A DNA stretch of 64,000 nt from assembly GCF_963259705.1 (NCBI RefSeq), contig NC_081849.1:55276093-55340092 (forward strand), given 5' to 3'. Under the pieces are notes generated by a model, which was not told the origin of the DNA, did not search any database, and worked only from the letters and a program-made list of their open reading frames with translations. Below are positions 10,405 through 21,693 of the stretch, piece after piece. The position numbers and the translations under genes were made by a program. The stretch comes from Myotis daubentonii. Its lineage: Eukaryota; Chordata; Mammalia; Chiroptera; Vespertilionidae. The number at the start of each line of letters is the position of its first letter. Within the stretch, counting starts at the first letter, position 1.

Positions 10405-10731
10405 CTATAGACCAGTGGTTCTCAACCTGTGGGTCGCGACCTCTTTGGGGGTCGAACAACCCTTTCACAGGGGTCGCCTAAGACCGTTGGAAAACACATA
10501 TATGATTTCATATTGTTTTTGTGATTAATCACTATGCTTTAATTATGTTCAATTTGTAACAATGAAAATACATCCTGCATATCAGATATTTACATTACGA
10601 TTCATAACAGTAGCAAAATCACAGTTATGAAGTAGCAATGAAAATAATTTTATGGTTAGGGGTCACCACAACATGAGGAACTGTATTAAAGGGTCGCGGC
10701 ATTAGGAAGGTTGAGAACCACTGCTATAGAT
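10405..10731 (+). mobile_element. SPIN (Space Invader) hAT element, non-autonomous (10413-10723)
   Basis: Begins CAGTGGTTCTCAACCTGTGG and GTCGCGACC, and ends AGGTTGAGAACCACTG. The internal phrases CATATCAGATATTTACATTA and GGGTCACCACAACATGAGG are diagnostic of SPIN. Flanks CTATAGAC and CTATAGAT form an 8-bp target duplication with one mismatch. At 311 bp it has no transposase and needed one in trans. SPIN is known to have spread horizontally among tetrapods, including vespertilionid bats. Confidence 0.96.
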
Positions 10732-10984
10732 GCCTCTCTCTCTGCCATTTCTTCTGGCTTCAATTCTGCAGATGCCCTCACTGGTGAAACATGCCATCAT
10801 GAATAATGTTTGCAATGTTACTCTTCTGGAGTAGCACATTTGAATTCTGACTTTGCCCTCATCCCCCAAAGACAATGAATGAATCTAATGGTTTTTTTTT
10901 AATGGCTGAAGTGGGCTTATGGGAGGGAATTAGACTTTTCCCATCAGTTAAAATCAGATTTTTAGGCAATTTGCCTTAGTTGCA
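10732..10984. other. unassigned sequence
   Basis: No gene or repeat recognised. Confidence 0.3.
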
Positions 10985-11100
10985 ACCACATTCACATTCA
11001 TTGAGACTGTTATGCTCTCTGTGTTCCAAGCACTGTGCTATGTGTTTTACACAATCAAGTATCACCTTTAAACCTGGGTTTGTAAAATTTCAGATATTAC
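10985..11100 (-). mobile_element. possible MIR or L2 relic
   Basis: CCAAGCACTGTGCTATGTGTTTTACACAAT resembles, in shorter matching blocks, the antisense MIR/L2 phrase for GCACTGTGCTAAG...TTTACA. Too degraded to assign firmly. Confidence 0.35.
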
Positions 11101-12327
11101 CAACCTCACTGTTGTACCTTGCACTCTTGGATTTTCATCTGCCAAGAGATCTCATATGCCACCCATTTCTACCTACATTTGTCCTTCTTGCCTTTTATCC
11201 CTAGTGCAAAACATTTGAGGTTTGATCAGTACTATAGAAAGTCAATGATTTGTCTTCTCATTCCAAATGGCACAGCCATGTGATCTACTAAAAGCTCTTC
11301 TGTGGTAATTGATTTATCACTCTTATCATTTAATTCAATGCATAGAGCTGAAATTTTGGTTTAATAGCTAAGTGCACTCAAGAGATTTTCCATATTAATG
11401 TAGGGCTGTTGCAATTCCTTAAAGTTCTGAACTTATAACATTGACAAAATAAAAGTACAATCATTACATGGTGTGAGTTTTCTGAAGGAAATATTTTAAT
11501 GAAAGTTGATATATTAGATCAGCTTTATTATAGTTTGTAAGTATCAATGGATAAAATAAAAACAGAAAGCAATTGAAAGAAATTAACTAGTTCTTAAGCT
11601 AGTGAAGAAAACTTGGTGTCTTAATAATATGTGATATTATGAACTATGCAAATGACCACCCACATTTTTAAAATATTGATTATGTTCTCTCTTGTCATTT
11701 TACAAGGGGTTAGAAAAAGTATATCTCCTCATTCGATAGAACTATCTCTTCAGGCTGATGTTAAATATTATTATTTTAAAAAACACTTTAATTTCTTTGT
11801 AATACTTTAAGCAATATATATACCTTTAATTTGACCAATTATTTTTTAAAGTATATATAAACTTGATTGTAGTGGTTTCTGTGCCCTATTGTGGCAGCTT
11901 ATGATCTAAAGGGACTTTTGGGGGACCATATTATAGTATGAATCGCTCTAGTACTGGCCCAGAAAAGCAGGGTGAATATGCAGAAACTCATGCTCCTTTA
12001 CTCCAGGTTCTCTTTTTAGTACTCATCAGTTATCTAATTGTTCTCTTCATTATTAGCACCAGAGTCACAAAAGAAAACCTGAGTATTGGGTGATTTAATA
12101 CGTAAAGATAGAGAAAACACAGCTTGGAAGTTTTACTTAGTACATTTTACATATAATTATTTGAGATCAAATTAGTTAATTTTTCATCATAGTTATAGCA
12201 GTCATTCCTCAAAATGAAATGTTTAAAAACAAAAAAATAATTATTTTAATAAGTGTTTATTTGAGACAATTTCTTGGAAGTTCAACCTTATCTTATTGAT
12301 TACAAGGTGCACAGTCTTTAAAGTTTA
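11101..12327. other. unassigned AT-rich sequence
   Basis: No gene or repeat family recognised. Confidence 0.3.
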
Positions 12328-12341
12328 AAAATCAAAATATT

Positions 12342-12552
12342 GCCAAACCGGTTTGGCTCAGTGGATAGAGCATCGGCCTGCGGACTAAAGGGTCCCGGGT
12401 TCGATTACGGTCAAGGGCATATACCTTGGTTGCGGGCACATCTCCACTGGGGGGCGTGCAGGAGGCAGCTGATCGATGTTTCTCTCTCATCGATGTTTCT
12501 AGCTCTCTATCCCTCTCCCTTCTTCTCTGTAAAAAATCAATAAAATATAAAA
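12342..12552 (+). mobile_element. VES-type SINE with perfect target duplication
   Basis: Well-preserved tRNA-derived head: A box TGGCTCAGTGG and B-box-like GGTTCGATTAC, then GGGGGCGTGCAGGAGGCAGC, ATCGATGTTTCTCTCTCATC and a CT-rich tail. Flanked by the perfect 14-bp duplication AAAATCAAAATATT (12328-12341 and 12553-12566). Among the better-preserved SINEs here. Confidence 0.95.
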
Positions 12553-12566
12553 AAAATCAAAATATT

Positions 12567-12880
12567 TCTCCAGATACGTATGGGCCAAACAACAAAAGCA
12601 TATTTTTTATTATATTCTTAAGTACCTGGATATATTAGAAGAATGCAAAATGTTCCTAATGCATTGGATACTTAAAGATAAATAGAAAATTCATAAATTG
12701 TTGTGTTGCTAAAATATGAGTTGAAGCGTTATTAAAGAGAATATTTAACAGATTTCCTTCATTATTAAAGCACCATTGATTATAAGATGTGAAAGTTTAG
12801 TAACATCTGTTTAGAAAAATGATTATAATAAATGAACACATAAATTATTCCTGTATCTGGATTTCAAAAATATTCAAGTA
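12567..12880. other. unassigned sequence
   Basis: AT-rich; nothing recognised. Confidence 0.3.
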
Positions 12881-12993
12881 TAGATATACAATGCACACTA
12901 TATTTATATAGACATACATATACACACATACATATACCTGTGTGTGCATATATAAATAATATATTTAATATTTAATACACACACACACATACA
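12881..12993. repeat. mixed TA/CA low-complexity tract
   Basis: Imperfect TATA, ACACATAC and TATAAATA runs ending in ACACACACACAC. Confidence 0.8.
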
Positions 12994-13366
12994 TAGTCAG
13001 CCCTCTGCATCTATGGGTACAACATCCATAGATCCAACTGATGGAGAATGCAAAATATTCAGGAAAAAATGTGACGTTGCTGACATATACATTGTTGTGT
13101 CTGTACTAAATATGTACAGATTTTTCTTGTCATTTTTTCTAAATAATACAAGATAGCAACTGTTTACATAGCATTTACATTATATTAGGTATTATAAGTA
13201 GTCTAGAGATGATTTAAAGTATATGACAAAATTTGTGTAGGCTATATGCAAATACTATACCATTTTACATAAGTAACTTGGAGCAGTGCAAAATTTGGTC
13301 TTCTTAGGGGGTTTGGTCTTCATGGGGTCCTGGAACCAATTCTCCATAGATATGGAGGAATGACTG
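12994..13366 (+). mobile_element. MER2-type Tigger (Tc1/mariner) relic
   Basis: The ends are near-inverted: AGTCAGCCCTCTGCATC on the left and ATGGAGGAATGACTG on the right. Internal phrases TTTACATAGCATTTACATTA, AGTCTAGAGATGATTTAAAG and GGTCCTGGAACCAATTCTCC are characteristic of MER2. No transposase is encoded. It is an ancient mammalian DNA transposon family. Confidence 0.85.
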
Positions 13367-13377
13367 CATGTATACGC

Positions 13378-13379
<2 letters not shown>

Positions 13380-13417
<38 letters not shown>
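13380..13417 (+). repeat. (GT)n microsatellite
   Basis: About 18 uninterrupted GT units. Confidence 0.97.
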
Positions 13418-13419
<2 letters not shown>

Positions 13420-13503
13420 CATATGTATAAAGTCTTATATGTAATATTATTATAATTTTTAAAATTGTAATATTATTATAATATTTTAAAATATTATATG
13501 TAA

Positions 13504-13883
13504 CTAGAGGCCCAGTGCATGAAATTCGTGCACTCAGGGCGGGGAGGTCCCTCAGCCCAGCCTGTGCCCTCTCGCAGTCCGGGAGCCCTCAGGGTATGTC
13601 CAACTGATGGCTTAGGCCCACTCCTCATGGGGAGCGGGCCTAAGCCATCAGTCGCACATCCTTAGCGCTGCCACAGAGGCAGGAGAGGCTCCCGCCACTA
13701 TGGCTGCACTAGCCAACCGTGAGCTGGGCTTCTGGCTGAGCAGTGCTTCCCGTGTGGGAGTGCACTGACCACCAGGGGGCAGCTTCTGCATTGAGTGTCT
13801 GCCCCCTGATGGTCAGTGTGCGTCATAGCCACTGGTCATTCCGCTGTTTGGTTGATTTGCATATTAGCTTTTTATTAATAGGA
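13504..13883 (-). mobile_element. HeliBat-type Helitron, 380 bp, with internal palindromes
   Basis: On the - strand it begins TCCTATTAATAAAAAGC and ends GGGCCTCTAG, with the 3' hairpin GTGCACGAATTTCATGCAC. Flanks on + are A (13503) and T (13884). It holds two inverted repeats: ACTGATGGCTTAGGCCC (13603-13619) pairs perfectly over 17 bp with 13636-13652, and CACTGACCACCAGGGGGCAG (13763-13782) pairs with 13799-13818 with one mismatch. There is no coding capacity. It resembles the copy at 42876-43230. Confidence 0.93.
13769..13812. promoter_or_regulatory. inverted pair of CTCF-like motifs in a Helitron palindrome
   Basis: The + core CCACCAGGGGGCAG (13769-13782) fits the CTCF pattern CCASYAGRKGGCRS fully. 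The opposite arm (13799-13812, - strand) reads CCATCAGGGGGCAG with one mismatch. Binding is inferred, not shown. Confidence 0.4.
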
Positions 13884-14189
13884 TATTCATATTATATATA
13901 AAGCCTCCTAGAATCCCTTGCTTATTATTCTGGATCCCTGCACTCTAAGAAAGGATGAGAAACAGGTCTATATAGTTTCAAATGTAAAGCAAACAGGCAT
14001 CCTGTCTGAATGGACCTTGTTTGAAAAAACACTATGATTAACATAATGATTAACTAATTGTACATATTATTAGGAACACACATATTATTTAAAGTAATGC
14101 ATAAAAGAAGTTATTATCAAATTGGCAATTTTCTTTCTATATCAGTGAGATCTATGAATGGTCTTATAACTCAGAAGGTTGTCTTCTTG
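13884..14189. other. unassigned sequence
   Basis: Nothing recognised. Confidence 0.3.
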
Positions 14190-14722
14190 TGAACTCAACT
14201 GTTTTTTTTGAATTTAATGTGCTTCGGATGTTTGAGTTTGTTCTGTCGCCATCAATGTCTCCACTGGCCTAGCTACAGTTTTTCTTTTCAAAAGAGCCAC
14301 ATGTTCTACCTCTTCTGGGGCCTAAAAAAATCACCAACTGCTTCTCTTAGTGGAAGATACTGCATGCAATCCGTGGGCTAGTTGTGGGATGGCTTCATAA
14401 CAGGTAGCCATAAAGTAATGTTCTGAAATCAGTGAAGATGGCGGCTCTGCCAAGGTGTTCTTTCCGTCCAGAAGCAGAGGTGTCCTGCTTGTTATGGCTG
14501 CTAGCATATCTTTTGTTGCCAGTCAACTAAAAACATTCCCTTCTGCTCCACAGGCTACTTAAACTTTATGCCATCATTCTTTGAAAGTCTAAAGATTTTG
14601 TATTCTAGTTGTGCTGTCTTAACTGAACTTCTGAAAGTTTAGGTTACTGAAGATTGATTGTACAGATTGAACCTGAACAAACCAATAGACAACCCCCTGT
14701 TGCAAAAAAAAAAAAAAAAAAA
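14190..14722 (+). other. possible retrocopy ending in an A tract
   Basis: The segment is less AT-rich than its surroundings and ends in a 19-A run (14704-14722), as a processed retrocopy would. It contains AAGATGGCGGC (14435-14445), an exact YY1 consensus, and a 30-codon frame (14438-14530) starting at that ATG. I recognise no parent gene, see no AATAAA just before the A run and could not define a target duplication. It could equally be unrelated sequence followed by a simple A tract. Confidence 0.3.
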
Positions 14723-15424
14723 GGAGGGAGGGAGCAATGAAACCTATTAAAACACAGCAAACATTCATTTAACAATGATTATAGTTTCCTCAAAGTTTAG
14801 AAAAAGGCATGTCAGTGAAACAGAATTTATGTGCAGTGGATACCATTCCAATGTTTCTATAAGATAATATTAATTTAGCTTCTAAAACTTTAAATATGCT
14901 TACAAATATTTACAAACTGAACAAGAAACAAAGCAATCAGTAATATACCAAAAAATAATTTATAATGTGCTCAATATCCATTCAGGTGAATGGCTCCTAT
15001 TATTTAAGAGCCAAGCAGAAGAAATGTATTTTAAAAATTAAAAGTACTTTAGAGTTAAAGAATAATGGTTTGGCCATCTGGTATAATTTCTTCAATTTTA
15101 ATTCAAGTACAAAACATTATAGTGCATCTGATAAACTATATAAATGAAAACTATTGTCATTTAGATGGTAGGAATATTCTTAATCATGTCAAGTAAAGCA
15201 TTTAGAGAGATCTGATTGGGAGCTATGGCTTTATTACCTACTTAACCCATTTGTGGATTTTGCTAAATTAATTAGTTCAATCATATCCTTCAGCTGGAAA
15301 GCATTTGGGGTTAATTTTACTTTCTGAAAACCTTTTTCCTTTCCCTTGTTTTAAATGGTTGCTTTTCAATGTTACTGGATATACTTTATTTTGTAGAAAG
15401 GATATAATCAGTTGTGTGTTGATG
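14723..15424. other. unassigned AT-rich sequence
   Basis: No gene or repeat family recognised. Confidence 0.3.
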
Positions 15425-15467
15425 GGGGAGAGAGAGAGAGAGGAGGGAGGGGAGGGAGGGGAGGGAG
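15425..15467 (+). repeat. GA/GGGA purine tract
   Basis: GAGAGAGAGAGAGG followed by repeated GGAGG units; one strand is all purine over about 40 bases. Confidence 0.9.
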
Positions 15468-15944
15468 CCCTGAGTTTTAGCAGTTTTCCAGTATCTATGA
15501 TGTGCACAATTGAGTTTTGGGAGCTAGTACTTGCTGGATCCAGCACACCGTTGGATCTAAGTGTTGTTTTCATGTTCTGGAAATGTCAACATAATAAATT
15601 GAACTTAAGAGTCTAAGAACTTTATAAATTAAATATTTCCTGATTTTTATAATTAGAATTATAACAGATCATGCGCTTTTATTTTCAGAGCACTTTTAAT
15701 ATCTGAAATTATCAATTTTATTTATTGATGAATGTCTGCCAGCCCACAATAAACTGAGGAACACCAAGAAAAGAAAGTTCACATCTGTCTGTTAGACATT
15801 GTGTCCTCATAACTACAAAAAAATTCTAGTACATAATGGGCCCTCTATAAACACTCTTAAATAAATGTCAACCTTTTTAAGTTAAATGTTACATATTGGC
15901 ATCCAAATTAAATTAATAAAGTTCAATTTACAAGCCATTAAGGT
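15468..15944. other. unassigned sequence
   Basis: Nothing recognised. Confidence 0.3.
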
Positions 15945-16790
15945 TTTATTTAACCCCTGTCCCTCTGGCAACTATCATTCCTCTGTTTTTATGAATCTGT
16001 TCTAGTTTTGTTTGTCTGTTTGTTTTTCAGAATCTACATATAATTAAAATCCTACTATTTGTCAAAATATTTGTCTTTTTCTGTTTGACTTATTTCACTT
16101 AGCATATACCCTCTTCTGTGTCCATGCATACTGTTGCAAATGGCAAGATTTAATTCCTTTTTATTACTGATTAATATTCCATGGTGTGTTGTGCATGTGT
16201 GTGTGAGTGTGTGTATGTGTTACCCTTTCATGTATTGATAACGCATAGGTTGCTTCCATATCTCAGCTTTTGTAAATAATACTGCAATGAACACAGGGTA
16301 CATATATCTTTTCAAATTACAATTTTTATTTTCTTCAGATAAATACCCAGAAGTGGAATTGCTGGATTTTATGGTAGTTTTGTGTTTAATTTTTGAGTAA
16401 TCTTTATATTGTTTTCCATAGTGGCTGTACCAATTTATAATTCCATCAACAGTACATATGAGTTTCTTTTTCTCCACATCCTTTCCAATATTTGTTTTTT
16501 GTTGACTTTTGATACTAGTCAGTAAGACAGGTATCAGGTGGTATCTGGTTGTTGTTTTGATTTGCATGTCTCTGATGATTAGTGATGTTGAGCATTTTTC
16601 CATTTGTCTATTGGACATCTGTATATCTTCTTTGGAGAAATATCTATTAAGGACCTCTGCTCATTTTTAAATTCAGATTGAGTTTTTATTTTATGTTGAG
16701 TTGTATGAGTTTCTTACATGTTTTGAATATCAGATATATCATTTGTGAGTATCTTCTCTCATTTAGTAGGTTGTTATTAAACATTTTATT
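15945..16790 (-). mobile_element. L1 3' end (ORF2 C-terminus and 3' UTR), antisense
   Basis: Reads L1 in reverse: TCTGTTCTAGTTTTGTTTG, CTTAGCATATACCCTCTTC, AATATTCCATGGTGTG, AATACTGCAATGAACA, AAATACCCAGAAGTGGAATT, TTTTCCATAGTGGCTGTACC, TTGATTTGCATGTCTCTGAT and CAGATATATCATTTGTGAG. The frame is broken. It is a 5'-truncated mammalian L1 with its 3' end on the left. Confidence 0.93.
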
Positions 16791-17339
16791 TTATTTAAAA
16801 ATCTTGGTACTATATATAAGTGTGAATATATAACTTGTTATTAATCTTCAATCTCTTCTGTTATTAATTTTCCATCACCTCTTTTATATATCTCCTTTGT
16901 AAAGAATAGCTTTATATTGAGTAAAAAAACATTTTTATGAACAACAAATGCAAATTTGTATACATATTCTGATAATTACCTAAATAACATTTTGACAATA
17001 AACTCATGCAGAAATCACACTGGATCATCTGACTTTGAAATATGGAAACATAGAAGAGAAAATGATTGAAAATTATTTTATTACCACCTCAACATAAAAT
17101 TAATTGGTGCTTATTTTAAAAATCCTTGAGCATTTTAATTATAATACCAAATGGTAATACTTATTCATTTTTATCATTAATGTAAAATATTTTGTTAGTA
17201 TTTTCCATGCATTATTAACTGTTTAATACGCAGATTCCACAGTAAAAAACCCAACATGCTAATCTTGGAGTAAATATATTTTAATGTCAGAGAATACAAA
17301 CAAGAAAGTAAACAAATAGCAATAGTGATTTGTATCCTG
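16791..17339. other. unassigned AT-rich sequence
   Basis: Nothing recognised. Confidence 0.3.
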
Positions 17340-17770
17340 AGGAAAATAAATAGGATATAGGGGTAATCCCAATCATCTATTTTAAATTGGATGAGCAGGG
17401 AAATTTTTCTAAAGGGTGATATTTCAGATTTGACTCATCTGAAGGGGAAATTGGTGAACTAAAGGATATATCAAAAGAAAATTCTCTGTGAATTAAGCTT
17501 ATAAATAAACAGTACAAAACCACAGAAAACATTCTAGAAAAATAGTAAGAAAATCTAACATATGTATAATTGGCCTCAAAGAGAATGACCAGAATTCCAG
17601 AGGGGGAAAAAAAAGCAAGCCAGGAGATTGGAATAAAGAGATGGCATATTCTGGGACTGACTGACTTTGAGGCTAATGTGGAGGACCATGAGTTTAGAAA
17701 CAAATGGCAGTTTTATTCTTCAAAATACCAGATAGGACCTATCGTATCAGCAGTGACCAGGGTGGACTTA
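17340..17770 (-). mobile_element. L2 LINE relic, antisense
   Basis: TGGATGAGCAGGGAAATTTT and AAAGGGTGATATTTCAGATT follow the antisense L2 3' order (GGTCAGGGAAGG, then GAGGTGACATTTGAG). Strongly decayed. Confidence 0.45.
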
Positions 17771-18149
17771 GACCAGAAGGTAGGGCAGTCATTCCCCTCT
17801 ACACGATTATTGCTTTCATTAGCACCTAAGTTGTTGACCATAATAATCTTTCAATATACGTTCGCTCATTTGAGTTGTATATTTCATAGGAAGACAACTA
17901 GATGAAATAAAGTTTAGATGAATAGTCAATTTTTCCTTGGAGGCAGAAAAAAGTCTAACAAATATTTAATTGATTTAATGATTCAATGCTTTTGTATCAT
18001 TTTACAAAATTTTAAAATTATTTTTACAGAACTAAGAATGTTATCTATACTGTTAGAGACAGTTCAACTTCATTTAAAATCATTTGTTGAATTTTTTACA
18101 TAGCTCTATCCTAGTGGTCTCTTGGCTGATATTTCAAAAACTTTCTTGA
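17771..18149. other. unassigned sequence
   Basis: Nothing recognised. Confidence 0.3.
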
Positions 18150-18600
18150 CATCTGGTCTTACCAGCACCAAATTTCTCCTACTTCCAACCTATGTTTACA
18201 ATTGTCTATACTCTTTTCTTCAGCAGTTTTCCCCCCCATGCAGTATTTGCTGCTTTGAAGACCTTCCCACTTAATTTCCTCTTAGCTACATATATCTACA
18301 TTATGCCTTCAGATTCTTTCTCCATCCTAGCATTCCTATATAAAATTTTGCCTATCCCAATAAGTTCCCTAGTTACTCCATTCTCTCCTTCTTTTCACAT
18401 AATACAATTAAAATCTATATTTACTTTCATGCTTTCCTCTAGAAACTTTTACATTATTATTAAACATTTTATAACTTTCCTTTTATTAAAAAAAATTACT
18501 ACTTATAAAGTGGTTGCCTGTCTAAATCATGAGCTCCGAATACCTCATCTTAGTTAATTTTGTATTTCTCAGGGCACCAGAGTGGTTCTAAATTGTATTG
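18150..18600 (+). mobile_element. L2 LINE 3' relic
   Basis: Toward the right end, GGTTGCCTGTCTAAATCATG, AGCTCCGAATACC and TTTTGTATTTCTCAGGGCAC follow the L2 3' order (TGTCTCCCCCACTAG, TGAGCTCC, GTATCCCCAG). The left part is too decayed to map. Confidence 0.45.
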
Positions 18601-19580
18601 CAGCTTAAAATTTAGCTAAACTTATTTGGCTTCACTGGGTTGAATTTCTAACAATCCAAAATTTTTACAAATTTTGAAATCCCGAGGAAGCCAAAATACC
18701 TGGTTATCTGCATCTTCCATTAAACATCTCTATTTGATTTTTTTCCACATTTCTTCACTTGACAATGTTCAAAGTTGGCCAGGAGCCTGATTACTAAAAG
18801 ATCTTCTTTACCAACATATAACTGTATCTGAATGATTGCGCTGGACTTGAGTGTGCTCATTTCAGTCTAATGAGGTCCACAGAGGTGACCATATGACTCA
18901 TGACATGAAGTCATTTTTCCAATTAGCATTCTGACAAATGCATTAGAAGGAGAACCCTTTCAATAGATTTCCACAGCTGCTGAAGGGATCAGGTGTCAGA
19001 AGATTTTCAGCTTTGTTCTGTGCTGGTCAAATAACTTATTTTTACCCAGACTCTGCCTCTTGATGCAGCTGGCGGCGACTGTATGTCATCTGAGTCTGAG
19101 CAGAGTTTAAAAATGGTCCTTGTTACAGTACTACAGCTGAAGAAGTTTTAAGAGGGAACTGCTACAACTTTTGGTTGAGTCATCCATCTTTTTTTTAAAT
19201 GAGCTTATTACCATATAGTAAAATACACATTTTTCTTTTTCAGCACTACCCCATTCATGAGGTTTAACACTTGGTATAAGACATGTATTTGCAAGCATAA
19301 TAAAAAGGACTAGAGACCCTTCCATTATCCTAAAACTCCTAAATTCACTTTGGCCTTTCACCACCTTTGTATTAAAGTCAGAACATATGTTCTCATTTGG
19401 ATAAAAAAAGAAAGAAAGAAAAAGAAAGGATTTCAAAATCACTAGCCCCTCTCAAAACAATCAAATGGCACTGATTTATAGGAATTCTCTTCTGAGTGAG
19501 GCCAGGGGTGCTGTAAGGATGGGAAAGAGAATACCACTGAGGGAATGGTCTCAATTCTTCAACGTTTAAATGCTCACAAA
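18601..19580. other. unassigned sequence
   Basis: No gene recognised. A purine run AAAGAAAGAAAAAGAAAGG lies near 19408. Confidence 0.3.
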
Positions 19581-19582
19581 TA

Positions 19583-19772
19583 TACACTGAGTGGCCAGGT
19601 GATTATGACCACCTGACGTTTGTAGGCAAATTAGCTATAATTTCGCGCTGAAGTTGCTAGAGGGCCAGACCATTATAAATAGGGAAGTAGGTTGTTTACC
19701 ACGACAGTAGAAGTGATTTTTTCTGAAAATATGGATAAACAATGCAATTTAACAGCCTTTGAACATGGAATG
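19583..19772 (+). mobile_element. Tc1/mariner 5' end, truncated
   Basis: Begins TACACTGAGTGGCCAGGTGA directly after a TA (19581-19582), the target dinucleotide of Tc1/mariner elements; ACTGAGTGGCCAG is the terminal repeat of a bat mariner family. At 19731 it has the transposase start, reading MDKQCNLTAFEHGM, after which the element stops at a (TA)n tract. No right terminal repeat is present, so only about 190 bp of 5' end remain. Confidence 0.8.
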
Positions 19773-19777
19773 AATAT

Positions 19778-19785
<8 letters not shown>

Positions 19786-19840
<55 letters not shown>
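19786..19840. repeat. (TA)n microsatellite
   Basis: About 27 uninterrupted TA units. It abuts the truncated mariner end and may have grown from a TA target site. Confidence 0.97.
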
Positions 19841-19845
<5 letters not shown>

Positions 19846-20180
19846 TAGTGCCTTGGAGCAACTTGAGTTACATACTTTTAAAAAAGAAACATAATTTCTT
19901 AAGGTAAGTTTTTCAAATAATTAAGGAATTCACGATTATCTGTTGCATTTAGGATATCATCCCTCAGGCATTAAAAATTTAAAAAAATAATTGTGGTAAA
20001 TTCACTGACTTAAAAGATAAGAATAAATGAAGAAGATGGGTAATTAACCAACTTGTAGAGAGATGTGATAGTCAAACACAAGGAGATTCTTATTTCCTTG
20101 CATGTAACTCACTTAAAAAATGGCTTCCAGGGCTCTTCCACCTTAAACTTAATTCCACCTCTGGTCATATACTGTAGGTG

Positions 20181-20183
<3 letters not shown>
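19841..20183. other. unassigned sequence
   Basis: Nothing recognised; no right end of the mariner element. Confidence 0.3.

Positions 20184-20229
<46 letters not shown>
20184..20229 (+). repeat. (TG)n microsatellite
   Basis: About 23 uninterrupted TG units. Confidence 0.97.
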
Positions 20230-20230
<1 letters not shown>

Positions 20231-21655
20231 GGCATTTCATTTTTTTTTTATTTTGCACTGAAATTATTTTTAAGAATTTTTGACGCATTATAGTAGCAAT
20301 TAAGAGTTGCCTGCACCATGGTCCCTTAGGATTTGCAGCAGTGCTATAGATATTTCTTGTTCTCGTTATTTAAACACTACAGTACCTATGTGTGGGAAAG
20401 GAAAATTACACTAATCTATGTACTCTATATAATTGTTCTCCAGAATGGGATTTAAATTTTCTATAAAGATGTCAAAATATTCCTATATACCATCCTCTTG
20501 CCTCCCCTAAAATAAAATGATTTAATTCTATTTTTAAAAGTCTCTTTAACAATAATTTAAGGATTATTATTTGGCTCTATTTTACAGAAGAAAACTAGTG
20601 ATTCCACTGAGAATGGAAAAGAGGAAATAGAATATATAGAAAGCAAAAGGAGTTTTCTTAAAAATAGGGTATACTTTGAACTCATATACAAATAACTGAC
20701 TCATTCACACTGTTCAAAACAAGTTGGAGAATTTATCAAAAAGAAATGTAAAAAATAATAGAAGATTGTTCACTATGATCCTTATTTTATGGGAAAATAT
20801 AAATATAATAATGGACTATAAATTTGGACATCTTTGACATAATATGTAGTTTCTTTAGAGCTATTCTATCTCAGACATATATGCATACATCTCATTCTTT
20901 TTATGTGCTACTCTTCTACAATGCTCGATATAAAGCAAATGTCTACACCTATGAAAAATACAGTGGTCCAAAAATCATACCAATTGTCACAAATTTAAAA
21001 TTTTTTTTCAATTAAGAAGAACTCAATTTGGCCTATTAAGACTAAAAGATATTTTTAATTCTGACTAGAAGTGAGGTCTCACATTACCCAGGGGTGAGAA
21101 TGAAATTAATTCTGCTTCTGCTTAAGCACTGGACCCATGCTGTCCAGACCCAGAGTCCCAGGCAATGCTTAGACCCTCTTCGATCAGCAGCCACCTTGAA
21201 TTTCTGTGAAAGAGCCAAATCTAGGGAAATTATTTCACCTACTCCTTGAGCCACATTTAGACAACTTGCTTTCACTACTGAGGAAAACTGTTTGCTCACC
21301 ATCTTCTCCTCAATGCCTTCACCCAAGAGTTTCTTATATTCTTAGCCAAACATACTTCCCTCACTGTGAAGAAATGTTATTTATTTTTTCCTTTTCTAAG
21401 ACTGAGGACGTACAGAAGGGGAGAGCCCATTTTGTCTCTATTTTTTTAATGGCTATAAATTAGTTGGTATTCACAGTTGTACACATAGCAAAAATATAAT
21501 CCTATAAAGACACTGAATTCAAATTACTTTACCTATAATTAAAGAAAATAACAAACTGCCTAGTTTTGTGTTGCAAGAGTATTACCCTGCCAGTGGTCTT
21601 CCTGAAATTTAATTAACAAAGTTTGAGAAAGAAAGTTCACAAGTGCTCCCCAGCT
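20230..21655. other. unassigned sequence
   Basis: No gene or named repeat. The open frames near 21084-21463 overlap on opposite strands and have no family motifs. Confidence 0.3.
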
Positions 21656-21693
21656 TCATTCATTCATTCATTCATTTATTTATTTATTTATTT
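21656..21693 (-). repeat. (ATTC)n(ATTT)n tract at a SINE tail
   Basis: CATTCATTCATTCATT followed by ATTTATTTATTT; on the - strand this is the A-rich tail of the adjoining VES SINE. Confidence 0.9.

Noticed and set aside
12342..12430. functional tRNA gene
   Set aside because: A/B-box sequence belongs to a VES SINE with tail and target duplication; no full cloverleaf.
14438..14530. 30-codon peptide starting at the YY1-type ATG
   Set aside because: Too short, no known family, and no evidence of transcription; recorded only as part of a possible retrocopy.
16220..16618. 132-codon frame on the - strand as a gene
   Set aside because: Lies inside the antisense L1; it is a fragment of decayed ORF2.
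19692..19907. 71-codon frame containing a long Ile-Tyr run
   Set aside because: The run is the translated (TA)n microsatellite; only the 14-residue mariner start inside it is meaningful.
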